Shown: in pieces, positions 24,475 to 33,024 of the stretch | Layout of the letters: every line of letters starts with the position of its first letter | Numbering within the stretch: the first letter of the stretch is position 1 | NCBI RefSeq assembly: GCF_900104485.1 | Contig: NZ_FMXQ01000002.1 | Span: forward strand, 310,001-374,000 | Direction of reading: 5' to 3' | DNA length: 64,000 nucleotides | Source: Bauldia litoralis | GTDB taxonomy: Bacteria > Pseudomonadota > Alphaproteobacteria > Rhizobiales > Kaistiaceae | Notes under the pieces: model-generated | Seen by the model: the letters and a program-made list of their open reading frames with translations, nothing else | Told to the model about the DNA's origin: nothing | The model's database searches: none | Program-made: the position numbers and the translations under genes

Positions 24475-27400
24475 TCAGGCAGCCACTTTTTCGCCCTCCC
24501 CGGCCAGTTTCGCCAGCAGGATGAGGATGGCGGCCGTTCCTTTCAGCCGGTCGGCGGGATCCTGCCAGTCGCGGATCACCACGACCTTCTGGTCGGGACG
24601 CACCTTGGCGAGCGTGCCCTCCCGGGTAATCCACTGCATCAGCCCGGCGGCATTGGCGAAATTGTTGTCGCGGAAGGTAATGACCGCGCCCTTCGGTCCG
24701 GAATCGACCTTCTCGACATTGGCCCGGCGGCACAGCGCCTTGATCGTCACCAATTGCAGCAGATGCTCGACTTCCTCCGGCAATGGCCCGAATCGGTCGA
24801 TGAGTTCGGCGGCGAAGGATTCGATATCCGCATTCTCGCGGAGATCGGCGAGCCGTCGATACAAGCCGAGACGAAGCTGGAGGTCCGGGACATAAGGCTC
24901 TGGAATCATGATGGAAGTGCCCACCGTAATTTGCGGCGACCACTCGCCTTCCGTCTCGACCTCCCCGGTCTTCAGCGAGGCGACCGCCTCCTCCAGCATC
25001 TGCTGGTAGAGCTCGTAGCCGACCTCCCGGATGTGCCCGGACTGCTCCTCCCCGAGCAGGTTGCCGGCACCACGAATGTCGAGGTCGTGACTGGCCAGCT
25101 GGAATCCGGCCCCGAGCGTGTCGAGCGATTGCAGCACCTTCAGCCGTCGCTCGGCGGTGGGTGTCAGCGTCCGCTCCGGCGGCACGGTGAACAGCGCATA
25201 GGCCCGCTCCTTCGACCGACCGACGCGGCCGCGCAACTGGTAGAGCTGGGCCAGCCCGAACATGTCGGCGCGGTAGACAATCAGGGTGTTGGCGGTCGGG
25301 ATATCGAGGCCGGATTCGACGATCGAGGTCGACAGCAGCACGTCATAGGAGCCGTCGTAGAAGGCGGTCATGATGTCTTCGAGTTCGCCCGGCGTCATCT
25401 GGCCGTGGGCCACCGCGGTCTTCAGTTCCGGGACGGTGTCGGCCAGGAACGCCGCCTGCTCGGCAAGGTCGCTGATCCGCGGGCAGACGTAAAAGCTCTG
25501 TCCGCCACGATAGCGTTCGCGCAGCAGGGCCTCGCGTACCACCAGCCCGTCGAAGGGGGCGATGAAGGTCCTGACCGCCAGCCGGTCGACAGGCGGCGTG
25601 GTGATCAGCGAGAGCTCGCGGACGCCGGTCAGCGCCAGTTGCAGGGTGCGCGGGATCGGCGTCGCCGACAGCGTCAGCACGTGCACATTGGCCTTCAGCG
25701 CCTTGAGCTGTTCCTTGTGCTTGACACCGAAATGCTGCTCCTCGTCGACGATCAGCAGCCCGAGATCGCGGAATTTGATCGACTTGCCAAGCAGCGCATG
25801 GGTGCCGATGACGATGTCGACGCTGCCGTCGGCGATCCCGGTCTTGACCTCGGCCAGTTCCTTGGTGCCGACCAGCCGCGATGCCTGCGCTACCTTGACC
25901 GGCAGGCCGGCGAAGCGTTCGGCGAATGTCTTGAAGTGCTGCCGGGCCAGAAGCGTCGTCGGCACCACGACCGCCACCTGCCGCCCGCTCAGCGCCGCGA
26001 CAAAGGCGCCGCGCAGCGCCACCTCGGTCTTGCCGAAGCCGACATCGCCGCAGATCAACCGGTCCATCGGCGTCCCCGTCCCCAGGTCGTCGATGACCGC
26101 GCCGATGGCGTTGTTCTGGTCGTCGGTCTCCTCATAGGGGAAGCGGGCCGCGAATTCGTCATAGGCGCCTTCCGGCGGCGTCATCACCGGCGCGGCCTTC
26201 ATCGCCCGTTCGGCCGCCACCTTCATCAGCGCCTCGGCCATGTCGCGGATGCGCTTCTTGAGGCGGGCCTTGCGGGCCTGCCACGCCGTCCCGCCGAGCT
26301 TGTCGAGCGGCGCGTCGGCCTGGTCGGAGCCATAGCGGGAGAGCAGTTCGATATTCTCGACCGGCAGGTAGACCCGGTCGTTGCCAGCGTAGACGATCTC
26401 GAGGCAGTCGTGCGGCGCGCCGGCCGCTTCGATGGTCTTCAGGCCGACGAAGCGGCCGATGCCGTGATCGGCATGGACGACAAGATCGCCGGCCGCCAGG
26501 CTGGTGACATCGGTGAGGAAATCCGCCGGCCGCCGCTTGGATTGGGGCCGCACCAACCGGTCGCCAAGGATGTCCTGCTCGCCAATGATGGCGAAATCGC
26601 CGGCCTCGAACCCGTCCTCGACACCGAAGACTGCGAGCCCGACGGTGTCGGCCGGGAGCGCCGCCGCCTCGGCCCAGTCGGCTACGGCCTGGAGCCGGGT
26701 CAGACCGTGGTCGACCAGCACCTGACCCATCCGGTCGCGCGAACCGTCGCTCCAGCAGGCGACGATCGCCCGCTTGCCAGCGGTCTGCACGACCGCAATA
26801 TGCTTGATGACCGCGTCGAAGACATTGACGTCCTGGGCTTGCCGTTCGGCGGCGAAGTCCCGTCCGCGCCGGGCTTCAAGATCGATGACGTCGGCGCGTT
26901 CCGGCTGGGCGAATGGCGATAGGCGCACCAGCGAATGGCCTGCGATCGCCTGGGTCCAGGTCTCGCGGGTCAGGTAGAGGCAATCGGGCGGCAGCGCGTT
27001 GTAGGGAACGCCGGTCGCCTGCCCGGCCTCCATCGCCTCGAGACGGGCGCGGTAGTGGTCTTCGATCTGGGCCAGACGCTCGCCGGTCGCCTCGTCGTCG
27101 AGATGATCGAGGACGACCGCCGCACCCTCGACATGGTCGAACAGCGTCTCCATCTCGGTCGCGAAGAGCGGCAGCCAGTGCTCCATGCCGACATAGCGGC
27201 GGCCTTCGCTGGCTGACTGGTACAGGAGGTCCTCGCGGCTCGGGGCGCCGAACCGCGCCACATACGCCTGGCGAAACCGGGCAATCGCCTCCGGCGAGAG
27301 CTGCATTTCGTTTGCCGGCACGAGGTCGATGCGCTTGCGCGCTGCCACCGTCCGCTGGGACTCGGTGTCGAAGGTACGGATCGATTCCAGCGTGTCGCCG

Positions 27401-27984
27401 AAGAAGTCGAGGCGGACCGGCTCACCCTGCCCTGCCGCGAACAGGTCGACAATGCCGCCGCGAACCGCGTATTCGCCGGGCTCGCGAACCGTCGGGCTGC
27501 GCAGGAAGCCGTTATCCTCCAGCCAACGGACGATCGCATCCATCCGCATCTGGCTGCCGACGCCGAGCGACATCGAGCCGCGCGCCACGAAGTCCCGCGG
27601 CGGCACCTTCTGGAGGGCCGCGTTGACGGTGGTCAGGAGGATCGAGGGTTTCTTGCCCGGCGTGGTGAGCTTGGCGAGCGTCGCCATCCGCCGCGCGACG
27701 ATGGCGGAGTGCGGCGACGCGCGATCGTAGGGGAGACAGTCCCAGGCGGGAAAGTCGAGGATCTCGACCGCGGGCGCGAAGAAGCGGATGACCCGCTCGA
27801 CTTCGGCCAGTCGCTGTCCGTCGCGGGCGATGAAGACGATCCGCCGCTCGGCGACCGCGGCGATCTCGGCAAGTGCCTTGCCCACCATGCCGTCCGGCAC
27901 GGATGCGAGGGTCACGACCCCCTTGCTGGATAGGGCAGCCTTGATCGACGGCTTGGCGTAGGGCCGTGAAAGTGTCTCGGACAT
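24475..27984 (-). CDS. mfd: Transcription-repair coupling factor
   Basis: This 1169-residue Mfd displaces RNA polymerase stalled at DNA lesions and recruits UvrA. An N-terminal UvrB-homology region is followed by the CarD-type polymerase-interaction domain (residues about 490-570). The RecG-like motor has Walker A GDVGFGKTEVALR and the DEEQHFG box, and a C-terminal TRCF domain ends near EKVAA. The ATG at 27984 (MSETLSRPYAK) lies 5 nt after the sdhE stop. The reading frame stays open much further upstream, but that extension overlaps sdhE and is rejected. Confidence 0.96.
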   Translation of the reverse strand: MSETLSRPYAKPSIKAALSSKGVVTLASVPDGMVGKALAEIAAVAERRIVFIARDGQRLAEVERVIRFFAPAVEILDFPAWDCLPYDRASPHSAIVARRMATLAKLTTPGKKPSILLTTVNAALQKVPPRDFVARGSMSLGVGSQMRMDAIVRWLEDNGFLRSPTVREPGEYAVRGGIVDLFAAGQGEPVRLDFFGDTLESIRTFDTESQRTVAARKRIDLVPANEMQLSPEAIARFRQAYVARFGAPSREDLLYQSASEGRRYVGMEHWLPLFATEMETLFDHVEGAAVVLDHLDDEATGERLAQIEDHYRARLEAMEAGQATGVPYNALPPDCLYLTRETWTQAIAGHSLVRLSPFAQPERADVIDLEARRGRDFAAERQAQDVNVFDAVIKHIAVVQTAGKRAIVACWSDGSRDRMGQVLVDHGLTRLQAVADWAEAAALPADTVGLAVFGVEDGFEAGDFAIIGEQDILGDRLVRPQSKRRPADFLTDVTSLAAGDLVVHADHGIGRFVGLKTIEAAGAPHDCLEIVYAGNDRVYLPVENIELLSRYGSDQADAPLDKLGGTAWQARKARLKKRIRDMAEALMKVAAERAMKAAPVMTPPEGAYDEFAARFPYEETDDQNNAIGAVIDDLGTGTPMDRLICGDVGFGKTEVALRGAFVAALSGRQVAVVVPTTLLARQHFKTFAERFAGLPVKVAQASRLVGTKELAEVKTGIADGSVDIVIGTHALLGKSIKFRDLGLLIVDEEQHFGVKHKEQLKALKANVHVLTLSATPIPRTLQLALTGVRELSLITTPPVDRLAVRTFIAPFDGLVVREALLRERYRGGQSFYVCPRISDLAEQAAFLADTVPELKTAVAHGQMTPGELEDIMTAFYDGSYDVLLSTSIVESGLDIPTANTLIVYRADMFGLAQLYQLRGRVGRSKERAYALFTVPPERTLTPTAERRLKVLQSLDTLGAGFQLASHDLDIRGAGNLLGEEQSGHIREVGYELYQQMLEEAVASLKTGEVETEGEWSPQITVGTSIMIPEPYVPDLQLRLGLYRRLADLRENADIESFAAELIDRFGPLPEEVEHLLQLVTIKALCRRANVEKVDSGPKGAVITFRDNNFANAAGLMQWITREGTLAKVRPDQKVVVIRDWQDPADRLKGTAAILILLAKLAGEGEKVAA

Positions 27985-27989
27985 GCTGG

Positions 27990-28265
27990 TCAGCGCACCT
28001 GGTGATGAAAGGCGATAAGTCGTTCGACGACGGGTGAGACGTCCTCCTTCGGGACGGGCCCGGCCCCCGTCACCCACACGAAGATGTCGGGATCCGGCAC
28101 GTCGAGCAGTCGTTCGAAGTCGGCCATATCCGCGTCGGAGAATTCCGCCACATGGGCATCGGCAAAACGCCCGAGGATCAGATCGGTTTCGCGGGTGCCG
28201 CGATGCCACGCCCGGAAAATCAGTCGCTTCCGGCGCGCATCGAGCCCGGTTTCGGCTTCTGCCAC
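27990..28265 (-). CDS. sdhE: FAD assembly factor SdhE
   Basis: This 91-residue SdhE/YgfY-family protein is required for covalent flavinylation of succinate dehydrogenase. The diagnostic RGxxE motif is present as R22-G-T-R-E26 (AWHRGTRETDL). It precedes mfd by 5 nt, an arrangement common in alphaproteobacteria. The usual divergent recG is absent here and is replaced by a YeeE/YedE gene. Confidence 0.93.
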   Translation of the reverse strand: MAEAETGLDARRKRLIFRAWHRGTRETDLILGRFADAHVAEFSDADMADFERLLDVPDPDIFVWVTGAGPVPKEDVSPVVERLIAFHHQVR

Positions 28266-28428
28266 GGATATCGCCCCGCCAATAGAAAAACGGCGCCGAG
28301 CCGTTGCGGCCCGTCGCTCCTCGCCAGCATATAGCGTCGCCAGCCCGGAATGTCAGCGGCCACAGCGCATTTCTGACATTTCCCGGTCGTGCCGGGTTAG
28401 GCTCAAGGCCGAGCCGCGAGATAAGACC

Positions 28429-29445
28429 ATGGCAACCTTCCTGATCTGTCTGGTTCTGGCCTTCATCCTGGGCTTTGCCGCGCATCGCGCTAGCATCTGC
28501 ATGGTGCGGGCGGTTGCCGAGATCCAGCACTCGCGCACCGGCTACATGGCGGCGAGCATCGGCAAGACCATCCTGTGGATCGTCCTCGTCACGCTGCCGG
28601 TCTTCTGGCTGGCCGAGTCCAGCGGCCCTTACCTCGGAGGCTGGCAACTGACGGCCTGGGCCGTTGCCGGCGGCTTCCTGTTCGGGGCCGGCGCCGGCAT
28701 CAACGGCGCCTGCGCCTATTCGACGATGACGCGACTGATGGATGGCGAAGGCCGCATGGCGGCGACCGTCATCGGCTTCACCATCGGCATCGTCGTCTTC
28801 ACCATGCTGATCGACGCCGGCCGGATTGCCGCGCCGATCCCGGCGCAGCCCGATGTCGACCGTCTTGTCGACTGGGCGGCCTTCATCGTCGTCGGACTGG
28901 GTGTCCTGGCCGCCTATGAAATGCTGCGCCTTTGGCGATCGCGCCCGAAAGACGCATCCGTGGCAAGCCTCATCCTGGCGCGCCAGTACCGGCTGTCGAC
29001 CGCCGCTTTGCTGATCGGACTGGCCGGCGCGACCATCTTCCTGCTGTTCGGCTCGGCGGGCTACACCTCGACCTTTGAGGTCGTCATCCAGGGCCTCTTC
29101 GGCAAGACGGCCCCCGCTACCGGTCGCTGGCTCCTGCTGTTGGCCGTCCTGGGCGGCATGCTGACCTCCAGCCTCGAAAGACGAAGCTTCAGCCTCGACG
29201 TCCGGCCGCGCCCGGACTGGCTTCGCCACATTGGCGGCGGCGTGCTGATGGGCATGGGCACGGCGCTGGCGCCCGGCGGCAACGACGTGCTGGTGCTTTA
29301 CGCGATCCCCGTCCTGTCGCCCCACGCCCTTCCCGCTTTCGCGGCGATGGCGATCGGCGTCGTCGCCGGGTTGCTAATCATGCGCCGGGCCTTCGGCGTC
29401 GAAATGCGCGTGTCCTGCCGCAACGACACCTATGTCAGCGGCTGA
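28429..29445 (+). CDS. YeeE/YedE-family sulfur-compound transporter, fused form
   Basis: This 338-residue membrane protein carries both YeeE/YedE halves in one chain. The N-terminal half has HRASICMVRAVAE (Cys at 24) and NGACAYSTMTRL near 100; the second half has GMGTALAPGGNDVLVLY near 280, where a Cys is often found but is absent here. Family members transport thiosulfate or other sulfur or selenium species. I chose the ATG at 28429 because the N-terminus from there is immediately hydrophobic; the frame is open upstream but overlaps sdhE. Its 3' end is 18 nt from the convergent aldo/keto reductase. Confidence 0.85.
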   Translation: MATFLICLVLAFILGFAAHRASICMVRAVAEIQHSRTGYMAASIGKTILWIVLVTLPVFWLAESSGPYLGGWQLTAWAVAGGFLFGAGAGINGACAYSTMTRLMDGEGRMAATVIGFTIGIVVFTMLIDAGRIAAPIPAQPDVDRLVDWAAFIVVGLGVLAAYEMLRLWRSRPKDASVASLILARQYRLSTAALLIGLAGATIFLLFGSAGYTSTFEVVIQGLFGKTAPATGRWLLLLAVLGGMLTSSLERRSFSLDVRPRPDWLRHIGGGVLMGMGTALAPGGNDVLVLYAIPVLSPHALPAFAAMAIGVVAGLLIMRRAFGVEMRVSCRNDTYVSG

Positions 29446-29463
29446 AGGCCCGCGGGACCGCCC

Positions 29464-30294
29464 CTAGTCGTCCCATTCCGGCGCGAGGTGGGCCGGGTTG
29501 GCGACGCGCCGCCTCTTTGTTTGGGAAAGCCGGGAAATCGCCGCCATCTCGTCGTCGGACAGCGACAAGCCGAACACGTCGAAATTGCTGGCAATCCGCT
29601 CCGGGTTCGAACTCTTCGGAATCGCCACGACGCGATCCTGCTGGACATCCCAGCGCAGGATCACCTGGGCCGGCGTTTTTCCATGCCGGGTCGCGATCTC
29701 GCCGATCACCGGATCGGACAGGACGGCCTCGCGGGCCAGCGGCGAGAACGCCGTGAAGAACATCCCCTTGTCGCGGCAGGCCTTCAGAACCTTGTCCTGG
29801 TTGAGATACGGATGATACTCGCACTGGTTGGTGACCAGCGGCGCGTCGGTCACCGCCCAGGCCTCCTCAAGGTGCTTCGTGGTGAAGTTCGAGACCCCGA
29901 TATGCCGGGTCAGGCCACGTTCCTTCGCCTTGTTGAGCGAGCGGATCGTGTCCGCGAGTTTCAACGTCTTGCTCGGCCAATGGATGAGCAGGAGATCGAC
30001 CTGATCGACGCCAAGCTCCTCGACGCTCTTCTCGGCGGAGCGCTGGAAGTCGTCGTCGGCGAGGTTTTCCGGGGCCACCTTTGTCGTGATGAAGAGTTCT
30101 TCACGCGGCACGCCGGACGCCTTGATGGCGCCGCCGACAATATCTTCGTTCTTGTATCCGGCGGCCGCGTCGATGTGGCGGTAGCCCACCTTGAGGGCCT
30201 CCTCCACGGCGCGGGCGCAAATATCCCCGCCGATGTTCCAGGTTCCAAATCCGATAACGGGAATCGTCGCGCCATGCGCGGTCACGGTCTCCAA
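29464..30294 (-). CDS. Aldo/keto reductase (DkgA/DkgB-like)
   Basis: This 276-residue NADPH-dependent reductase has the catalytic tetrad D42, Y47, K72 and H105 in the motifs HIDAAAGYKNE, FITTKV and LLIHWPS. It is the size of bacterial 2,5-diketo-D-gluconate/methylglyoxal reductases, and its short loops fit a broad-specificity AKR. Genome context does not identify the substrate. It reads convergent to the YeeE/YedE gene. Confidence 0.92.
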   Translation of the reverse strand: METVTAHGATIPVIGFGTWNIGGDICARAVEEALKVGYRHIDAAAGYKNEDIVGGAIKASGVPREELFITTKVAPENLADDDFQRSAEKSVEELGVDQVDLLLIHWPSKTLKLADTIRSLNKAKERGLTRHIGVSNFTTKHLEEAWAVTDAPLVTNQCEYHPYLNQDKVLKACRDKGMFFTAFSPLAREAVLSDPVIGEIATRHGKTPAQVILRWDVQQDRVVAIPKSSNPERIASNFDVFGLSLSDDEMAAISRLSQTKRRRVANPAHLAPEWDD

Positions 30295-30381
30295 GGCACC
30301 GGCTCCAGTTCTAGTTTTGCGTGTGGACGGGCGGCAAGATGACCCGTCATCGGAGCGCGGTCAACCGCGTCCGTCCAACCG

Positions 30382-30421
30382 CAAAAGCAGAGGGGCAGCC
30401 GCTGTGAACGACTGCCCCTCT
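30382..30421 (-). terminator. Terminator downstream of the DUF1127-like gene
   Basis: A 10-bp perfect stem (AGAGGGGCAG at 30389-30398 pairing with 30412-30421) and 13-nt loop are followed on the minus strand by TGCTTTTGC. The short T run makes it a moderate rho-independent terminator for the small gene at 30497-30625. Confidence 0.6.
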
Positions 30422-30496
30422 CCCGGGTCCACGCTGCCGAAGGCTCGGAGCATTGTGGTCCGCCGCATCGGAACCGGTCACCGCCAGGGCGGCCGG

Positions 30497-30625
30497 CTAT
30501 TCGGTCCAGCCAATGTCCTTGCGAATGCTCGACGGCAGGGATTGGACAACGCGACGCGTATACCGGCGTCGACGCGCCTCGCCGACCTTGTCGGCAATCC
30601 TCCGGATTCTCTGAAAATCGACCAT
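30497..30625 (-). CDS. DUF1127-like small basic protein (42 residues)
   Basis: This 42-residue ORF starts at an ATG with an excellent ribosome site, AGGAGA, 5 nt upstream. The product is rich in arginine (RRIADKVGEARRRRYTRRVV) and ends in SIRKDIGWTE, the D-I-G-x-T pattern that closes DUF1127/YjiS-like proteins. Small DUF1127 proteins in alphaproteobacteria affect RNA turnover and phosphate or carbon metabolism. It stands alone between the aldo/keto reductase and DegT genes and has its own downstream terminator. Assignment rests on composition, the C-terminal motif and the flanking signals. Confidence 0.72.
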   Translation of the reverse strand: MVDFQRIRRIADKVGEARRRRYTRRVVQSLPSSIRKDIGWTE

Positions 30626-30754
30626 CGTACTCTCCTGTCCATGCGGACCGCGCGCGTTGCTCGCCGGCCCCGGTTAATCGTTGGATAGGTGCTTAGATGG
30701 TTCGCGCGTCCTCGGCAGTGAAAGGCGTCACAGTCCGATATCGCGGTGTGGCAA

Positions 30755-31918
30755 TCAGGCGCCCGAGGCGTCCAGGACAGCCTCGATCACCCGGTCGACT
30801 TCCGGGTCGGTCAGGTCGGGATGAAGCGGCAGGCTGAGGACCTCGCGGGTCAACTGCTCGGATACCGGGAGTCCGTCCTCGACGAATTCGCGGAAGGCCG
30901 GATGCTGATGCAACGCAAGTCGATAGAAAAGGCCGCAGCCAATGCCCGCCGCGTCGAGCGCTTCCTTCAGCGCGTCGCGCTTGTCGACGCGGATCGTGTA
31001 GAGCGCATAGGCGCTCTCGGAACCGTCCGGGATGGTCGGCACCGTGACGATGTCCTTCAGTGCCGCATCGTAGCGCGCGGCGATCTCGCGCCGCCGCGCC
31101 AGTTCGAGGTCGAAGACGTCGAGCTTGGCAAGCAGTACCGCCGCCTGGATCGTGTCGAGCCTGCCTGTGAGGCCGAGGACAGTCGCCTCGTCGCCGGTTC
31201 CCGTCCGCCCGTGCGACCGGATCATCCGGACCGACTCGGCCAGGGTCTCGTCCTCGGTAAGGATTGCGCCGCCGTCGCCATAGCAGCCAAGCGGCTTGGT
31301 CGGATAGAAGCTGGTGGCTGAAATCGGGGCCAGTGCGCCGGCACGGCGGCCGCCGAGTTCACCGCCAAAGCTCTGCGCCGCATCGGCGAGGACCGTCAAC
31401 CCATGCCGGTCGGCAACCGCCTGGATCGCGGGATAGTCCGCCGGCAGGCCATAGAGATCCACCGGCATGATCGCCCGCGGCGTCAGCTTGCCCGCCGCCG
31501 CGACCCGGACGACCGCCTCTTCGAGCGCCGCCGGATCCATGTTGAAGCTTGTCGCGTCCACGTCGACGAAGACCGGGCTGGCGCCGACCGAAGCAACCGC
31601 GCCGGCCGTCGCCGCGAACGTGAATGCGGGGACGAAAACCGCGTCGCCGGCTTTCACGCCCATCGCCATCAGCGCGATCATCAGCGCGTCGCGCCCGCTC
31701 GAAACCGCGATCGCGTTCTTCGCCCCGGCAAAGCGCGCCAGACGTTCCTCAAGCAGCGTCACCTCCGGCCCGAGGATGAACTGGCCATGTGCCAGCACCG
31801 TATCGATCCGCGTCTTGATCTCGCCGTCGAGCCGCGCCCGCTGGCGCTGGAGATCGAAAAGCGCGATCCGGTCGTCGTTGGCAGCCGGAAGTGCTGTTGC
31901 GGGCCTGACCTGCGCCAT
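30755..31918 (-). CDS. DegT/DnrJ/EryC1/StrS aminotransferase (GnnB-like)
   Basis: This 387-residue PLP-dependent sugar aminotransferase has its Schiff-base Lys at 208 (SFYPTKPLG). ISSGRDAL-type cofactor residues lie near 73 (AVSSGRDAL) and FVPAFTF near 95. The start overlaps the stop of the upstream dehydrogenase by one base. A dehydrogenase-aminotransferase pair of this type makes 3-amino nucleotide sugars; GnnA/GnnB convert UDP-GlcNAc to UDP-GlcNAc3N for lipid A. WbpB/WbpE-like use in O-antigen synthesis is the main alternative. Confidence 0.85.
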   Translation of the reverse strand: MAQVRPATALPAANDDRIALFDLQRQRARLDGEIKTRIDTVLAHGQFILGPEVTLLEERLARFAGAKNAIAVSSGRDALMIALMAMGVKAGDAVFVPAFTFAATAGAVASVGASPVFVDVDATSFNMDPAALEEAVVRVAAAGKLTPRAIMPVDLYGLPADYPAIQAVADRHGLTVLADAAQSFGGELGGRRAGALAPISATSFYPTKPLGCYGDGGAILTEDETLAESVRMIRSHGRTGTGDEATVLGLTGRLDTIQAAVLLAKLDVFDLELARRREIAARYDAALKDIVTVPTIPDGSESAYALYTIRVDKRDALKEALDAAGIGCGLFYRLALHQHPAFREFVEDGLPVSEQLTREVLSLPLHPDLTDPEVDRVIEAVLDASGA

Positions 31919-32883
31919 TATGCGGGAACTCCATCCGTGAAAGCGGGCGGCAAAACGCGCCCGTTCGAAATTGCGGCCAGGACCGCGTCAGCGACCTTCA
32001 TGGCCGCGAGGCCGGCGCGCCCATCGACAGGCGGCGGCGCGCCGCTGCCGACGCTCTGCAGGAAGGCGTTCACCTCCGCGGCGAGGTTGTCGGCGTTGGC
32101 AAGCTTGATCGTTTCCGTGCTGGCGGCGCCGTCGGCCCCGGTCATGATCGACAGTGTCTGGGCTGAAAGGTCAGCCGTCAGCCGGCGGCCTTCCTCGGTG
32201 ACGCTGATCGCCCGCTGGGCGTTCGCCGCGACCCGGCTCGCCGCCAGCGTCGCGATCACGCCATTGGCAAACACCAGCCGCGCCTCGGCGACGTCGTTCA
32301 ACCTCGTCGCCACAGGGGCACCCGCTGCTTCGACCGAGACGATCGGGGAGTCCGCGAGGGTCAGCGCCAGATCGATATCGTGGATCATCAGGTCGAGGAC
32401 GACGTCGACATCGGTGGCGCGCCCCGTCCAGGTCGCATGCCGCACGCACTCGATCACGCGCGGTGCCTTGACCCGATCACGGAGCGCACGGAAGGCGGGC
32501 GCATAGCGCTCTATGTGACCGACTTGCAGGATGACGCCCTTCGCTGTGGCCATGTCGACGAGTTCACTCGCCTGCAAGGCATCGCTGGCGATCGGCTTCT
32601 CGACGAAGACATGGATGCCGGCGTCGATCAGGTCACTGGCGACTGCGTGATGGAGCGATGTCGGCACGGTAATGGAGACCGCGTCCACCTTGCCAATCAG
32701 CGCGCGATGATCGGCCAGCGGCTCCGCGCCAAACCGGTTCGCCGCCGCTGCCGCGCGCTCCGCGTCCGCGTCGACGACGGCCACGAGCCGCGCCCCCACA
32801 TGGGCCGCGTAGTGGCGGGCGTGATGGGAACCGAAATAGCCAAGCCCGACCACGCCGACCCTAACCTCATCTGCTGCCGGCAT
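31918..32883 (-). CDS. Gfo/Idh/MocA-family oxidoreductase (GnnA-like)
   Basis: This 321-residue NAD(P)-dependent dehydrogenase has an N-terminal Rossmann motif, GVVGLGYFGSHHARHY. The family EKP motif (FVEKPIAS near residue 95) and VGHIERYAPAF near 125 follow. The VGHIER segment resembles the GnnA/WlbA-type sugar-nucleotide dehydrogenases that oxidise the 3-hydroxyl before transamination. It is translationally coupled to the DegT aminotransferase, which supports a two-step 3-amination. The nucleotide-sugar substrate is inferred. Confidence 0.85.
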   Translation of the reverse strand: MPAADEVRVGVVGLGYFGSHHARHYAAHVGARLVAVVDADAERAAAAANRFGAEPLADHRALIGKVDAVSITVPTSLHHAVASDLIDAGIHVFVEKPIASDALQASELVDMATAKGVILQVGHIERYAPAFRALRDRVKAPRVIECVRHATWTGRATDVDVVLDLMIHDIDLALTLADSPIVSVEAAGAPVATRLNDVAEARLVFANGVIATLAASRVAANAQRAISVTEEGRRLTADLSAQTLSIMTGADGAASTETIKLANADNLAAEVNAFLQSVGSGAPPPVDGRAGLAAMKVADAVLAAISNGRVLPPAFTDGVPA

Positions 32884-33024
32884 TACCGGTGGCCATCCCT
32901 TGCGATTGCAGTGTCAGCTTCGAATCGCTGCGAACTTAGACGCCGGAAAGGCGTTTGCGAATAAACAATTACGAGCCGATGAAACATCGCGCGAGCGGCG
33001 CGGACGCCGGAAACGGGCAATCGC

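Noticed and set aside
24292-26922. 876-codon plus-strand open frame opposite mfd
   Set aside because: It is antisense to a fully conserved Mfd, has Arg/Gln/Asp-rich low-information composition and no recognisable domain. Long antisense frames are expected in DNA this GC-rich.
32939-32960. Hairpin ACGCC/GGCGT as an mgtE terminator
   Set aside because: Only five base pairs and no T run on the minus strand.
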